Positions 36,521 to 45,640 of a stretch of 64,000 nt of DNA are shown here, one piece after another. Numbering within the stretch: the stretch's first letter is position 1; every line of letters starts with the position of its first letter. The notes under the pieces are model-generated. The model was given only the letters and a program-made list of their open reading frames with translations. It ran no database searches and was not told where the DNA came from. Source of the stretch: Streptomyces diastatochromogenes (lineage in GTDB: Bacteria; Actinomycetota; Actinomycetes; Streptomycetales; Streptomycetaceae); assembly GCA_026913215.1 (NCBI GenBank), contig JAPTYK010000002.1, positions 186,001 to 250,000 on the forward strand, read 5' to 3'. The position numbers were made by a program, and so were the translations under genes.

Positions 36521-36922
36521 TCATCCGTGCAGTGCGGCGTTGGCTCTGGCGACGAAAGCGTCGCAGGCCTGCTGAGCCGTACTGCCGCGCCGGAGCATCT
36601 CTGCCCTGTCGTCGGTACGGATGATCGCGCTGGTGAGCTCCAGCACCGAGTCGGCCTGTTCGGCGAGCCGTTGTACGGCGGTCTGGCTGCTGATGAGTTT
36701 GAGGCGGGACGCGCTGCTGCGTGTTTCCACGTAGAGGCGGTAGGACTCGGCCCGTGCGGCGGCCGCTTCCTCGCTCAAGGGGTCGGCGTTTTGGCTGGAC
36801 CATTGGTCGTACTGCGCGCGGGCCTCGGCTTGGCGGGCGGACCGTTCCTGGTAGTGGTGTGCGATGACAGATCCCAACAAGGTGCCCACCACTGCCAGGG
36901 CACCGGCGATGATCCCCTCCAC
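36521..36922 (-). CDS. Small membrane-anchored coiled-coil protein, unknown function
   Basis: Not recognised. With GTG at 36922 it has 133 residues: one N-terminal membrane segment (GIIAGALAVVGTLLGSVIA), then a charged helical region (YQERSARQAEARAQYDQW, EEAAAARAESYRLYVE) and a second helical stretch (RLAEQADSVLELTSAI). A cytosolic helical tail behind an anchor is the likely topology. Longer in-frame starts exist but add only Arg/Pro-rich sequence. Convergent with the upstream acidic-protein gene. Confidence 0.6.
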   Translation of the reverse strand: MEGIIAGALAVVGTLLGSVIAHHYQERSARQAEARAQYDQWSSQNADPLSEEAAAARAESYRLYVETRSSASRLKLISSQTAVQRLAEQADSVLELTSAIIRTDDRAEMLRRGSTAQQACDAFVARANAALHG

Positions 36923-37218
36923 TGTCCTAGCGCACCACGTGGGAGTCCGGCCGCGTGAGTCGGCTTCCGGCCGTTTCCGCAGGTCGGGATTGCGTCGTCG
37001 TAACGCGGTTTCGTGAACGCCGCGCCCGTCTCGTGCCCCGTTTCGTGCCCCGCCTCGGTGGAGCCGGTGGGACCGGTGGGGCCGGTGGGCCGATACCTGA
37101 CTGACACAAATCCGCGCGCTCATGGACGCACGGTCCTGACTTCTCGGACGTGGTCGCCTTCCAGGCTTCGGTACGTACGCGGTGGTCGCGTGCGAACGAG
37201 CCGTGGGAGGTGTCGTCG

Positions 37219-38319
37219 ATGGAGGCGCGGTCGATGGAGGCATGCGGGGCGCGTGCGCGCGATGGAGGGGCCGGGGCGGGCAGGAAACGGGGAATCGGGA
37301 GCCGGGCGGTGTGGGTGTCCGCCGTTGCGGTCCTGGTGGTCGGCGCCGGCGGCTGGATGGGACTGTCAGTCGGCTCCGGCTCCGGCTCCGGCTCTGGCTC
37401 CGGCTCTGGCTCCGGTTCCGGCTTCGGATCCGAAGCCGAAGCCGGAACCGAAGGCGGCGGCACCGGCTCGGCCGCCCTGGCGTCGCCCGAGGGGGTCCTC
37501 CGGGCCCGTCTCGACCTGCCGTGGCCGCGGGAGGGGCAGGCGAGGGTTGAGGTCGAGGGCGTCGGGAGTCTGGGTGGCAGTGGTGGGCGGGAGCCCGTGC
37601 CGATCGCGAGCGTCGCCAAGGTCATGACCGCGTACCAGGTTCTGAGGGAGCACCCGCTCGGGGTGGGGGAGGAGGGGCCGGAGATCGGGGTCGACGGGAT
37701 CGCCGCGCAGGAGTCCCACTCCCTCACCGAGTCCGCCGCGCTGGTGCGGGAGGGGCAGCGCCTCACGCAGCGCAAGCTCCTGGAGCTGCTCCTCCTGCCG
37801 TCCGGCAACAACATCGCCCGTCTGCTCGCTCGCTGGGACGCGGGCAGCGAGGAGGCGTTCGTGGGGAAGATGAACCGGACCGCGGCAGGCCTGGGGATGA
37901 CCAGGACCCGGTACACCGGCGCCAGCGGGCTCGAAGCCACCACGCGCAGCACCGCGGAGGATCAGCTCGTGCTCGCCCGCCGGGCCATGGAGCACCCGGT
38001 TCTGCGGGAGGTGGTCGCGATGCGCGAGACGACGGTTCCCGGGCGGGCCGGGGCCATCGCCAACACCAACCGGCTCCTCGAACGGCCGGGTGTGATCGGG
38101 CTGAAGACCGGGTCGAGCACCCCTGCGGGGGGCAACCTGGTGTGGGCCGTGGAGGTGGAGTCGGGTGCCGCCCGGCACCTGGTGCTCGGGGTGGTCCTCG
38201 GTCAGCGGGCCCACACCACGCCCGCCGAGGGCCTGCGGGCCGCCCTGGAGAGCAGCGGCCGCCTCGTCGACGCCGTACGACAGGGTCTTCCCTCGGCGCT
38301 GGAAGGAGTACGGTCATGA
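37219..38319 (+). CDS. Secreted D-alanyl-D-alanine carboxypeptidase (peptidase S11)
   Basis: A low-molecular-mass penicillin-binding protein that trims cell-wall stem peptides. An N-terminal anchor (about 33-55) is followed by a Gly-Ser linker coded by ten GGCTCC-like hexamers. The catalytic motifs are SVAK (about 134), SGN (about 195) and KTG (about 300), in the correct order and spacing. ATG at 37219 has GGGAGG upstream. The stop overlaps the next gene's start (ATGA at 38316), coupling it to an EEP-family protein. Confidence 0.92.
   Translation: MEARSMEACGARARDGGAGAGRKRGIGSRAVWVSAVAVLVVGAGGWMGLSVGSGSGSGSGSGSGSGSGFGSEAEAGTEGGGTGSAALASPEGVLRARLDLPWPREGQARVEVEGVGSLGGSGGREPVPIASVAKVMTAYQVLREHPLGVGEEGPEIGVDGIAAQESHSLTESAALVREGQRLTQRKLLELLLLPSGNNIARLLARWDAGSEEAFVGKMNRTAAGLGMTRTRYTGASGLEATTRSTAEDQLVLARRAMEHPVLREVVAMRETTVPGRAGAIANTNRLLERPGVIGLKTGSSTPAGGNLVWAVEVESGAARHLVLGVVLGQRAHTTPAEGLRAALESSGRLVDAVRQGLPSALEGVRS
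37372..37431. repeat. In-frame hexamer array, ten copies
   Basis: Ten GGCTCC-type hexamers, with third-base and few second-base changes, encode a Gly-Ser run behind the membrane anchor of the carboxypeptidase. It probably acts as a flexible spacer. Confidence 0.85.
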
Positions 38320-39306
38320 GCGCCACCGACACCCGCGCGGAGGCCGTCTCGGGCACGGTCCCGGGCACCGGGGAGGGACGCGCTGCGGGGCGGCGGGTGG
38401 CGGCGCGGCCGGCTGGTCGCTTCCGGTGTCCTGGTCGCGGCGCTGCTCATGGTGGCGCACTCCGCGGTCCCGAACGGGTTCGGCAATCCCGGAGCCTCCT
38501 GGAGACCTTCCTGCCGTGGCTGGGACTGAGCGTCCCCGTGGGCGCGGCGCTGGCAGCCGTACGGCGGAGCGCGTCCGCGGCGGTGGCCGTTCTGCTCGCG
38601 GCCGCGGTCTGGTGCGCCTCGTTCGGCGGCGTCCTCGTGGACAAGCGGTCGCCCGGCGGGGACCTCACGGTGGTGAGCCAGAACGTCGGGGCCGCGAACC
38701 CCGACCCCGCCGGGACCGCCCGCGACCTGGCGGCCTCGGGGCCGCGCTGCTCGCCCTGGAGGAACTGTCGCCCGCCACGGCGCCGGCGTACGAGCGCGCG
38801 CTGGCGGCTCCTATCCGCACCGCGCGGTGATCGGGACGGTCGGGCTGTGGAGCGAGTACCCCCTGCGGGAGGTGGAGGCGCTCCCGATCATGCCGTGGAC
38901 CCGAGCCCTGCGAGCCGTCGCCGACACCCCGAAGGGGCAGGTCGTCGTGTGCGTGGCCCACCTCGCCTCGGTACGGGTCCATCCGACGGCCGGTTTCACC
39001 ACGGCCCGGCGCAACGAGGCGGCCGGCAAGCTGGCCGAAGCCGTACGGTCCGACGTCCGGCCCCGGGTCGTCGTGGTGGGCGACCTCAACGGAACGGCCG
39101 AGGACCGGGCGCTGCGGCCGGTGACCGAGGGGCTGCGGTCGGCGCAGTCGGAGGCGGGTGCCGGGTTCGGCCTCACCTGGCCCGCGTCCTTCCCCGTCGC
39201 CCGGATCGACCACGTCCTGGTACGGGGCCTCACCCCGGTCTCCGCCTGGACCCTGCCGCGCACCGGCAGCGACCACCTGCCCGTCGCCGCCTCGCTCCGA
39301 TGGTGA
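38316..39306 (+). CDS. Membrane endonuclease/exonuclease/phosphatase-family protein, several apparent frameshifts
   Basis: After frame correction: a Gly/Arg-rich start, three hydrophobic segments (LVASGVLVAALLMVAHS, FLPWLGLSVPVGAALAAV, AVAVLLAAAVWCASF) and an extracytoplasmic EEP domain. The domain shows LTVVSQNVGAANPDP, ALLALEELS with the metal-binding Glu, VVVVGDLNGTAEDR and the closing RTGSDHLPV with the catalytic His. Shifts lie near 38390, 38500, 38745 and 38810, in the direction of lost bases. Coupled to the carboxypeptidase gene. It probably cleaves a phosphodiester or phosphate ester; substrate unknown. Confidence 0.75.
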
Positions 39307-39416
39307 GCGGCCGGGCACGAGGACCGGCCCCGGGCTGTGATGTGATGGTCTTTCCCCTCCGTGAAACTCTTGTACGGCTCGCATACGCCCCCCATAAGCC
39401 CCCCCCTACGCCCCCC

Positions 39417-39496
39417 CATACGAGCCCCTCACATGCCCCCATACGAGCCTCCACATGCCCCCCATACGAGCCCCCCACATGCCCCTCATACGACTC
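39417..39496. repeat. 23-bp tandem array upstream of the response regulator
   Basis: Four units of about 23 bp around CATACGAGCCCCTCACATG, preceded by C-rich partial units from 39382. It ends only 12 bases before the ATG at 39509, so it forms the 5' untranslated region or promoter of that gene. Confidence 0.8.
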
Positions 39497-39508
39497 TCAG
39501 GTGACGTG

Positions 39509-40249
39509 ATGCGACAGCACGACAGCGGGACGACCGGCCAGGACGGCGGTGGTCCCGCCGACGAGGTGCACGTGCTTCTCGTCGAGGACGACGAGACGAT
39601 CCGCAAGTCCGTCGGCATGGCCCTCGACCGGTACGGATACCGGGTCTCGGGGGCGCCCGACGGGCTGACGGGCCTGGAGATGTTCCGTGAGGGGCGGCAC
39701 GACCTGCTGCTTCTCGACGTCATGCTGCCGCACCTGGACGGGATCGGACTGTGCCGCAGGATCCGGGAGACGAGCCAGGCGCCCGTCCTGATGATGTCGG
39801 CCCGTGGGGACGCCCTCGACGTCGTGGCGGGCCTGGAGGCGGGCGCCGACGACTACGTCGTCAAGCCCGTGGACACCGGTGTCCTGGTGGCGAGGATCCG
39901 GACGCTGCTGCGGCGGGCCGCGTTCTCCGCTCCCGTGGGCTCGGGCGAGAGCCGGACCGACGCGGGCGTGCTCGCCTTCCGGGACCTCACCGTCGACACG
40001 CGGGGCCTGGAGGTCCGCGTCGGCGGACGGCTGGTCGCCCTGACGCCCACCGAACTGCGACTGCTCCTGGAGTTCGTGGCGGAGCCGGGCATCGCGCTGC
40101 AGCGGCAGACCCTGCTGCGCAAGGTGTGGGACTACGGCTGGGACGGCGACATCCGGGTCGTCGACCTGGCGGTGCAGCGGCTCCGCAAGAAGATCGGAGC
40201 CGATCACATCGACACCGTCCGCGGTTTCGGCTACCGGTTCAGGCGCTGA
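39509..40249 (+). CDS. OmpR-family response regulator
   Basis: A 246-residue regulator. The receiver (about 20-135) has the acidic pair in LLVEDDE, the phospho-acceptor Asp in LLLLDVMLP and the Lys in YVVKPVD. The winged helix (about 150-246) ends in VVDLAVQRLRKKIG and TVRGFGYRFRR. ATG at 39509 has AGGTGA upstream; the array of 23-bp repeats lies in front. The sensor kinase gene follows after one base but is truncated, so its normal phosphate donor may be missing. Confidence 0.93.
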   Translation: MRQHDSGTTGQDGGGPADEVHVLLVEDDETIRKSVGMALDRYGYRVSGAPDGLTGLEMFREGRHDLLLLDVMLPHLDGIGLCRRIRETSQAPVLMMSARGDALDVVAGLEAGADDYVVKPVDTGVLVARIRTLLRRAAFSAPVGSGESRTDAGVLAFRDLTVDTRGLEVRVGGRLVALTPTELRLLLEFVAEPGIALQRQTLLRKVWDYGWDGDIRVVDLAVQRLRKKIGADHIDTVRGFGYRFRR

Positions 40250-40250
40250 G

Positions 40251-40943
40251 GTGCGCGGGACGGACGGCCCGGCCCCGGGCACCCGCGAGGACCGCGTGCC
40301 CGCAGAGGAGGGCCCGCGCGGCGCACTGCGCCGCCTGATCGATCCGCGCTCCCTGCGGTGGCGGATCGCGGCCGTGGTCACGGTCGCGGCCTGCGCGATG
40401 GCGGTCGGCATCGGGGTCCTGGTCCACCGCACCACCGTGGACCGCTCCCGGCACATCAGCGGCGGCTACGTGCTGCGCGAACTGGACATCGCCGTCGACG
40501 AGTTCCGGGGCACACGGTCCGCCCCACCGGACCCGGTGACGGGGCCCGGCTATCTCATGGGCGACGAGGTGCCGGACCGGCTGCGGGAACTGCTGTCCGG
40601 CCGGCCCGCGGACACGACCGTGACCTGGTACGACACGGAGTCGCGCCAGGGGCCCTGGATGTGGGCGGCCCGCCGCGTCGACGGAGAGGTACTGGCCACC
40701 AACCTGCACATGGGCGCCGAGCAGCGCAGCATCGAGGCCCTCGACCGGCACATCCGGTACGCGGCCCTGGCCACGCTCGCCGTCGTCGTCCCGCTGACCC
40801 TCCTCGCGGCCGAGCTGACCCTGCGCCGACTGCGCCGCGTCGCCGGGACCGCCCGCCGCATCAAACACGGCGACCTGGACGCCAGGACCCTGAGCCGCCG
40901 CCACGACGAGATCGGCGAAAAATCCTCGCCCTCAACGCGCTGA
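40251..40943 (+). pseudogene. Truncated sensor histidine kinase, sensor and HAMP only
   Basis: The GTG start is one base after the response regulator stop. Two membrane segments (IAAVVTVAACAMAVGIGVLV; YAALATLAVVVPLTLLAAELTL) flank an extracellular sensor, followed by HAMP (GTARRIKHGDLDAR, RRHDEIGE). A base appears to be missing in an A run at 40919, after which ILALNALT can be read; then, at about 40940, similarity to kinases stops. H-box and ATPase domain are absent. The break is a real loss and not only a frameshift, because the kinase sequence is not found in any frame downstream. Confidence 0.8.
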
Positions 40944-41483
40944 CCTGCGTAGATGGCTGTATCGGCCGTGCTGACCTGGGAGTTTGCTCGTTTCCAAGGC
41001 TTTCATGGTGACGCCGGTTTACTCGGTCGCTTCTCCCCGGCCGCTCCCCAACGGTCTTCATTCTCCCCAGATTCTCCCCAGCGGGCACCACTTCCTGAGG
41101 GGTGTCACCGCTGGCGAGAGGCATCATCCGAACCAGGCAAGGGACTGCATACCGTAGCGGAAGGCGGGCGGGGTGGATGCCGCCCGCTCACAGGGTGCTG
41201 GGGTGCTTGCTCGGAGCCCAGCAGCTTCTTCGTCTGCTGGTGGTACAGGAGTTCCGAGACGCTGGCCAGCGGAGATGTTGCCGCTGATGCTCCCGACGAG
41301 CGATGCGACGTGGCAGAGCCTCCATCGCGAGGGCGAGCTGCGCCACGGTTCAGTGGACGTGGGATGGGTGTCGAGGACGGCGACTTGGGGTTGATGGATT
41401 GTCCTCAGGGCTTAGCGTCCTCGCGGAGCCCCTGTGGAGTAGCTGGTGCTGGGTCCGTCGGGTAGCGGACCGTGTTGTGATGG
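40944..41483. other. Rearranged gene-poor stretch after the truncated kinase
   Basis: About 540 bp of lower GC and without an intact gene. Open frames are short and lack family motifs. It marks the junction at which the kinase gene lost its 3' half. Confidence 0.45.
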
Positions 41484-41621
41484 AACTTCGTCGGCCGCAC
41501 GGACGAGGAGATCCGCAAGGCGCGGGAGAACTGGATGGCGAGCGACCACTTCGGCGAGGTGAAGGGCTACGACGGCGGACGCCTGGATGCGCCGGAGGTC
41601 CCGCCGACCCAGCTGAAGACG
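41484..41621 (+). pseudogene. C-terminal fragment of a pirin-family protein
   Basis: One frame reads NFVGRTDEEIRKARENW then HFGEVKGYDGGRLDAPE, which matches the end of pirins (the WWNF-R-EE-A-W region and the GYDG-P-P tail). Nothing of the rest of the roughly 300-residue protein is nearby, so it is a leftover from a deletion or insertion. Confidence 0.65.
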
Positions 41622-41763
41622 GGGGCAGGTGCGCTGAGCTGGGGTTTTCTCGGCAGGATCGATGTGGGGTCGGTGGATGCCCAGCCCTGTTGTCGTGACT
41701 GTGAGAGGGGGTGTATTGCAGTTCCTCCCAGTCGTGCGGTCGGTGGGTGTGCTTCCCGTGTCC

Positions 41764-41802
41764 GCTCGTGTGCGAGCAGGTCTGGTCAGCTGAAGGCTGA
41801 CC
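41764..41802. terminator. Pair of small hairpins between pirin remnant and OYE gene
   Basis: GCTCG-TGTG-CGAGC (41764-41777) and GGTCAGC-TGAAG-GCTGACC (41784-41802). They lie about 95 bases past the OYE stop and could end its transcript. Confidence 0.35.
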
Positions 41803-41894
41803 TTCTGCTGACTTTTCTGACGGGGGTCAGTCGTGCTCCGACAGCATGTTGCGGGGTGTCGTACCCAACCGGAGGGCGACGCAGGCATGTCGGG

Positions 41895-43100
41895 TCAGCT
41901 CCCGGGAGTGGGCTCCGGTGTCACGAGTACGCAGCGGGTGCCGCTGTAGATGGTCGGCATGCAGCGATTGCAGTGGATACACAGGGACCTGCTGCTCGTT
42001 CCGGCGGTGTAGCGGTTGAGCAGGTCGGGCTCGCGCAGCAAGGCGCGACCCATGGCCACGAAGTCGAAGCCCTCGGACATGGCCTGTCTCGCGGTGGCGA
42101 GGTCGGCGATGCCGCCGAGCAGGATCAGCGGCAGGTCCAGCGCGGCGCGGAACTGGCGGGCCGACTCCAGCAAGTACGCCTCCTGGTAGGGGTACTCGAT
42201 CAGGAAGTGCCGGCCGAACGCCCGTGTGGCCAGCCGCTGTGGCAGTGGGAAGGTGGCGGCGAACTGCCGTAGTGGCGCCTTGCCGCGGAAGAGGTACATC
42301 GGGTTGAGCAGGGAGCTGCCCGCAGTGAGCTCCAGCGCGTCGACCGTACCGTCGTCCTGGAGCCAGCGGGCGAGCTGCAGACTCTCGTCCAGCCAGATGC
42401 CACCGGGGACGCCGTCGTCCATGTTCAGCTTGGCCGTGACGGCGATGCGGTCGCCGACCGCGTCGCGCACCGCGCGGGCGGCACCGCGGGCGACCGCCGC
42501 CCGGTTGGCGAGGCTGCCGCCGAACCGGTCCCGACGGCGGTTGAGCCTGGGGCTGAGGAACGCGCTGGCGAAGTAGTTGTGCCCCAGATGGATCTCCACG
42601 GCGTCGAAGCCGGAGGCGATGGCGGCCTTCGCGGCCTCGCCGTGCGCACGGGTGATCCGGGCGATATCGGCCTCCGTCGCGGCCCTGGTCGTCCTCATGC
42701 CGAGCGGACTGAACCGACGGGTGGGGCCGAGTGCCGGGCTGCGGTTGGAGGCGGCGTCGGCGACCGGTCCGGCGTGCCCGATCTGGGCCGACACCGCGGC
42801 GCCTTCGGCGTGCACGGCGTCCGTCAGGCGGCGCAGTCCGGGGACGGCTTCGGGGCGCATCCAGATCTGACGGCGTTCGGTGCGGCCCTCCGGCGCGACC
42901 GCCAGATAGGCGACCGTGGTCATGCCCACCCCTCCGGCCGCGGGTCTGCGGTGGTACTGGATCAGCTGGTCGGTGACCAGCGCCTCCGGGGTGGCGCCCT
43001 CGAAGGTCGCCGCCTTGATGACGCGGTTGCGCAGGGTCAGGGGGCCGAGCCTCGCCGGGGCGAGGACATCGGGGACGTCACGCGGCGTCGATGTGACCAT
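41895..43100 (-). CDS. NADH:flavin oxidoreductase, Old Yellow Enzyme family
   Basis: A 401-residue FMN-dependent ene-reductase or related enzyme. The barrel starts with LGPLTLRNRVIKAATFEG, carries QIGHAG (about 100), the active-site HLGHNYFASAFLSPRLNRR with the substrate-binding His and Asn (about 173-190), and ends with the FMN-phosphate region VAMGRALLREPDLLNRY. A Cys cluster at the end (CIHCNRCMPTIYSGTRC) resembles the iron-sulfur motif of the 2,4-dienoyl-CoA reductase branch. The start has AAGGTGA. It diverges from a TetR gene. Confidence 0.9.
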   Translation of the reverse strand: MVTSTPRDVPDVLAPARLGPLTLRNRVIKAATFEGATPEALVTDQLIQYHRRPAAGGVGMTTVAYLAVAPEGRTERRQIWMRPEAVPGLRRLTDAVHAEGAAVSAQIGHAGPVADAASNRSPALGPTRRFSPLGMRTTRAATEADIARITRAHGEAAKAAIASGFDAVEIHLGHNYFASAFLSPRLNRRRDRFGGSLANRAAVARGAARAVRDAVGDRIAVTAKLNMDDGVPGGIWLDESLQLARWLQDDGTVDALELTAGSSLLNPMYLFRGKAPLRQFAATFPLPQRLATRAFGRHFLIEYPYQEAYLLESARQFRAALDLPLILLGGIADLATARQAMSEGFDFVAMGRALLREPDLLNRYTAGTSSRSLCIHCNRCMPTIYSGTRCVLVTPEPTPGS

Positions 43101-43293
43101 GCGTCAATCACCTTTCCTGCGAAGGTAGATGTAGGAGCGGATTCCGCGCCGACCGAGTGATGAGCGGCATGTCCGCGTCCTGCAGGAGAACACGGTGCTC
43201 CCAAACTTTCAATCCACGAGCGAGGAGGTGTGCATAGTTGTTTTCCTGTGTGGCGCCTCGTCAAAACGATCTCATTCACAGCGCTTTCATTGT

Positions 43294-43309
43294 TAACGCA
43301 TGTGCGTTA
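43294..43309. promoter_or_regulatory. Palindromic operator upstream of the TetR gene
   Basis: Perfect 16-bp palindrome TAACGCA-TG-TGCGTTA, 11 bases before the TetR start, in the 220-bp divergent region with the OYE gene. Size and position are right for a TetR operator. Confidence 0.6.
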
Positions 43310-43320
43310 GCTTCCGAGCC

Positions 43321-44025
43321 ATGGACAACCAGAGCGTGTCGACCAAGCTCAATCTGATCGCGACCGCCGAGCGTCTCTTCGCGGAGCACGGCATCAACGC
43401 GGTCTCCCTGCGGAAGATCGCCACGGATGCCGGCCAGCGCAACGACAACGCGGTCACGTACCACTTCGGCTCCAAGCAGAGCCTGGTGGACGCGATCTTC
43501 GAGCATCGCCAGGTGCCGATCGACGCGCGTCGCCGGGCCCTGATCGCCGCGTTCGACGGCGAGGGGCGGGCCGGGGACCCGTGCGCGATCGCCGAGGCAT
43601 TCACCCGGCCCCTGGTCGAACTGCTGGACGGTTCACCGTCAGGCAGCTGGTACCTGCGCTTCTGCGTCCAGGCCGCCTACACCGTGCACAGCGACGTCGC
43701 CACGCTGACGCTGAGCGACCTCGAAACGCGTCCCGGAACGCTCGGCCTGGCGATGCTGCGTGAGCGGGCCTGTCGAATGCTGCGCGACACCCTGCCCGAA
43801 GTGCTGGTCGCGCAGCGCTGGTGGCACTTCACGGGCTTCATCGCCCACGCGCTCGCCGACCTCGAAGCCCGTCGGCACACCGGCGGCTTGCGCGAACTGG
43901 GTTCCGCCGAACTGTTCGTGGCCGGCCTGCTCGACTCGGCCACGGCCGTGCTGACGGCACCGTGCCGCCCCTCGACCTCGCGACTGGCGAAGGACGAGGC
44001 CGGGGTGCCGGTCCGTGGCGGCTGA
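43321..44025 (+). CDS. TetR-family transcriptional regulator
   Basis: A 234-residue repressor. The N-terminal helix-turn-helix (about 8-55) reads LIATAERLFAEHG, VSLRKIATDAG, VTYHFGSKQSLVDAI. The C-terminal ligand domain is not recognisable by motif. ATG at 43321 was chosen because the helix-turn-helix starts there; a palindrome lies just upstream. The position between a divergent OYE gene and a downstream TauD gene suggests that it controls both. Confidence 0.9.
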   Translation: MDNQSVSTKLNLIATAERLFAEHGINAVSLRKIATDAGQRNDNAVTYHFGSKQSLVDAIFEHRQVPIDARRRALIAAFDGEGRAGDPCAIAEAFTRPLVELLDGSPSGSWYLRFCVQAAYTVHSDVATLTLSDLETRPGTLGLAMLRERACRMLRDTLPEVLVAQRWWHFTGFIAHALADLEARRHTGGLRELGSAELFVAGLLDSATAVLTAPCRPSTSRLAKDEAGVPVRGG

Positions 44026-44097
44026 ACCCGCGCGGTCCGCGTGTCGCGGACCCGGATCCTCGCACTCCCTGACCACATCAGTCCCAGGAGGGCCATC

Positions 44098-45021
44098 ATG
44101 ACCAATCCCGTGTCCGCGCCCGATCGTCCGGTCTTCGACAACGGCGTATCGGCCGTGCCCGTCCGCGAACTGAGTCCCACCGGGGACTTCCGGCCCAGTG
44201 CACCGTACGAGCTCTTCGGGCTCGTGCCGTGCAGTCCGACCATCGGCGCCGAGATCTCCGGCGTCGACCTGGCCCGGCCCCTCATGCCGGAGTTGCACCG
44301 GGAGCTGCACCGTGCGCTGCTGGAGTGGAAAGTGCTCTTCTTCCGCGACCAGCATCTGACGCCGCACCAGCACCTCGACTTCGCGCGCTGGTGGGGCACT
44401 CCGGAGGTCCATCCCTTCCTGCCCAAGGCCGGTCTGCCCGAGGTCGTCAGGCTCTCCCGCGGTGCCGACTCCCCGGCCGTGGAGAACGTGTGGCACTCCG
44501 ACGTCTCGTTCGACGCCATGCCGCCGATGGGGTCCGTCCTGCGTGCCGTGCACGTGCCCGAAGTGGGCGGCGACACCCTGTGGGCGGACATGGCGGCCGC
44601 GTACGACGGACTGCCCGAGGCTACGAAGTCGCGGCTGGAGGGGCTGCGGGCCGTTCACGACTTCACCCAGTCGTTCGGCAAGCAGCTCGGCGCGGAGGAT
44701 CTCGCACGCGCGCAGCGGAAGTACCCTCCGGTGGTGCACCCCGTGGTCCGCACCCTTCCCGAGGCCGGCCGCAAGCTCATCTACGTCAACCGGATCTTCA
44801 CCAGCCACATCGAAGGGCTGAAGCCGGAGGAGAGCCGAGAGCTCCTGGATTTCCTCTTCGATCAGGCCCGTCACCCCGAATATCAGTGCCGCCTGCGCTG
44901 GCGCCCCGGCACCGTCGCCTTCTGGGACAACCGTGCCACCCAGCACTACGCGAACGGCGACTACTACCCCCGTACCCGTGTCATGGAACGCGTGACCATC
45001 CTGGGCGACCGCCCCGAGTGA
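44098..45021 (+). CDS. TauD/TfdA-family Fe(II)/2-oxoglutarate dioxygenase
   Basis: A 307-residue non-haem iron oxygenase. The iron-binding facial triad is visible: HSD in VWHSDVSF (about 131-133) and the distal His in FWDNRATQHY (about 284). The 2-oxoglutarate-binding Arg follows at RTRVMERV. The N-terminal IGAEISGVDL is typical. ATG at 44098 has GGAGGG upstream. It follows the TetR gene by 72 bp. Substrates in this family range from taurine to aryloxyalkanoates; this one cannot be specified. Confidence 0.92.
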   Translation: MTNPVSAPDRPVFDNGVSAVPVRELSPTGDFRPSAPYELFGLVPCSPTIGAEISGVDLARPLMPELHRELHRALLEWKVLFFRDQHLTPHQHLDFARWWGTPEVHPFLPKAGLPEVVRLSRGADSPAVENVWHSDVSFDAMPPMGSVLRAVHVPEVGGDTLWADMAAAYDGLPEATKSRLEGLRAVHDFTQSFGKQLGAEDLARAQRKYPPVVHPVVRTLPEAGRKLIYVNRIFTSHIEGLKPEESRELLDFLFDQARHPEYQCRLRWRPGTVAFWDNRATQHYANGDYYPRTRVMERVTILGDRPE

Positions 45022-45051
45022 CCACGCTTGCCGGCACCGGGGAGGGGCACA

Positions 45052-45456
45052 GTGGATTCATCCCGATCACAAGAACGGCGCCGAGAACGGCACGGAATTC
45101 GAGTGATCTTCTGGATCGCCGGCGCCTATTTCGGCTGGCGTTGGGCCAGCGAAACCGGTCCGGCCTGGCGGCACGCCCTGCAATTGCTGTTCATCATGCT
45201 CGCCGCCATGAGCGCGATGCATCTGGTCCGGTGGTGGCGCGGTCGACACCGCAAAGGCGAGGGCGTCTTCGAAGGACTTCCTCTGCACGCGCTCTTCCTC
45301 GCCAAGACCGCTCTCGTCGCTTCGGCCCTGGCAGCCGAGTACCTGTTGCGGTGCTGGATTCCCGCGCAGCCCGCACGCGCCGTCGCCGGAGCCGGATTGG
45401 GGGTGGCGTTCGCCGTGATCGGCGTCGTCCTGCACCGGCGACACAGCACCCCATGA
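45052..45456 (+). CDS. Small four-segment membrane protein, unknown function
   Basis: Not recognised. A 134-residue basic membrane protein starting at GTG 45052 with GGGGAGGGG upstream. Hydrophobic segments: VIFWIAGAYFGWRW, LQLLFIMLAAMSAMHLV, ALFLAKTALVASALAAEYLL, AVAGAGLGVAFAVIGVVL. It lies 30 bp after the dioxygenase gene and probably shares its transcript. Confidence 0.75.
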   Translation: MDSSRSQERRRERHGIRVIFWIAGAYFGWRWASETGPAWRHALQLLFIMLAAMSAMHLVRWWRGRHRKGEGVFEGLPLHALFLAKTALVASALAAEYLLRCWIPAQPARAVAGAGLGVAFAVIGVVLHRRHSTP

Positions 45457-45640
45457 CTCGGTGAACTTCCTGTGAATCGGCCGCGATCCGCGCGGCTCAC
45501 ACGGGGATCCGGGGCAGCGGCCTCGCCGCGGCACCCGAAACTCTCAGGAAGCTCCCAGGATCTCTCCGGAGGTGATCAGGTCGGGCTGACAGCGTCGGTG
45601 CCTGTTCCGATACGTACCGAACTGACGTGGAGCCTTCGCT

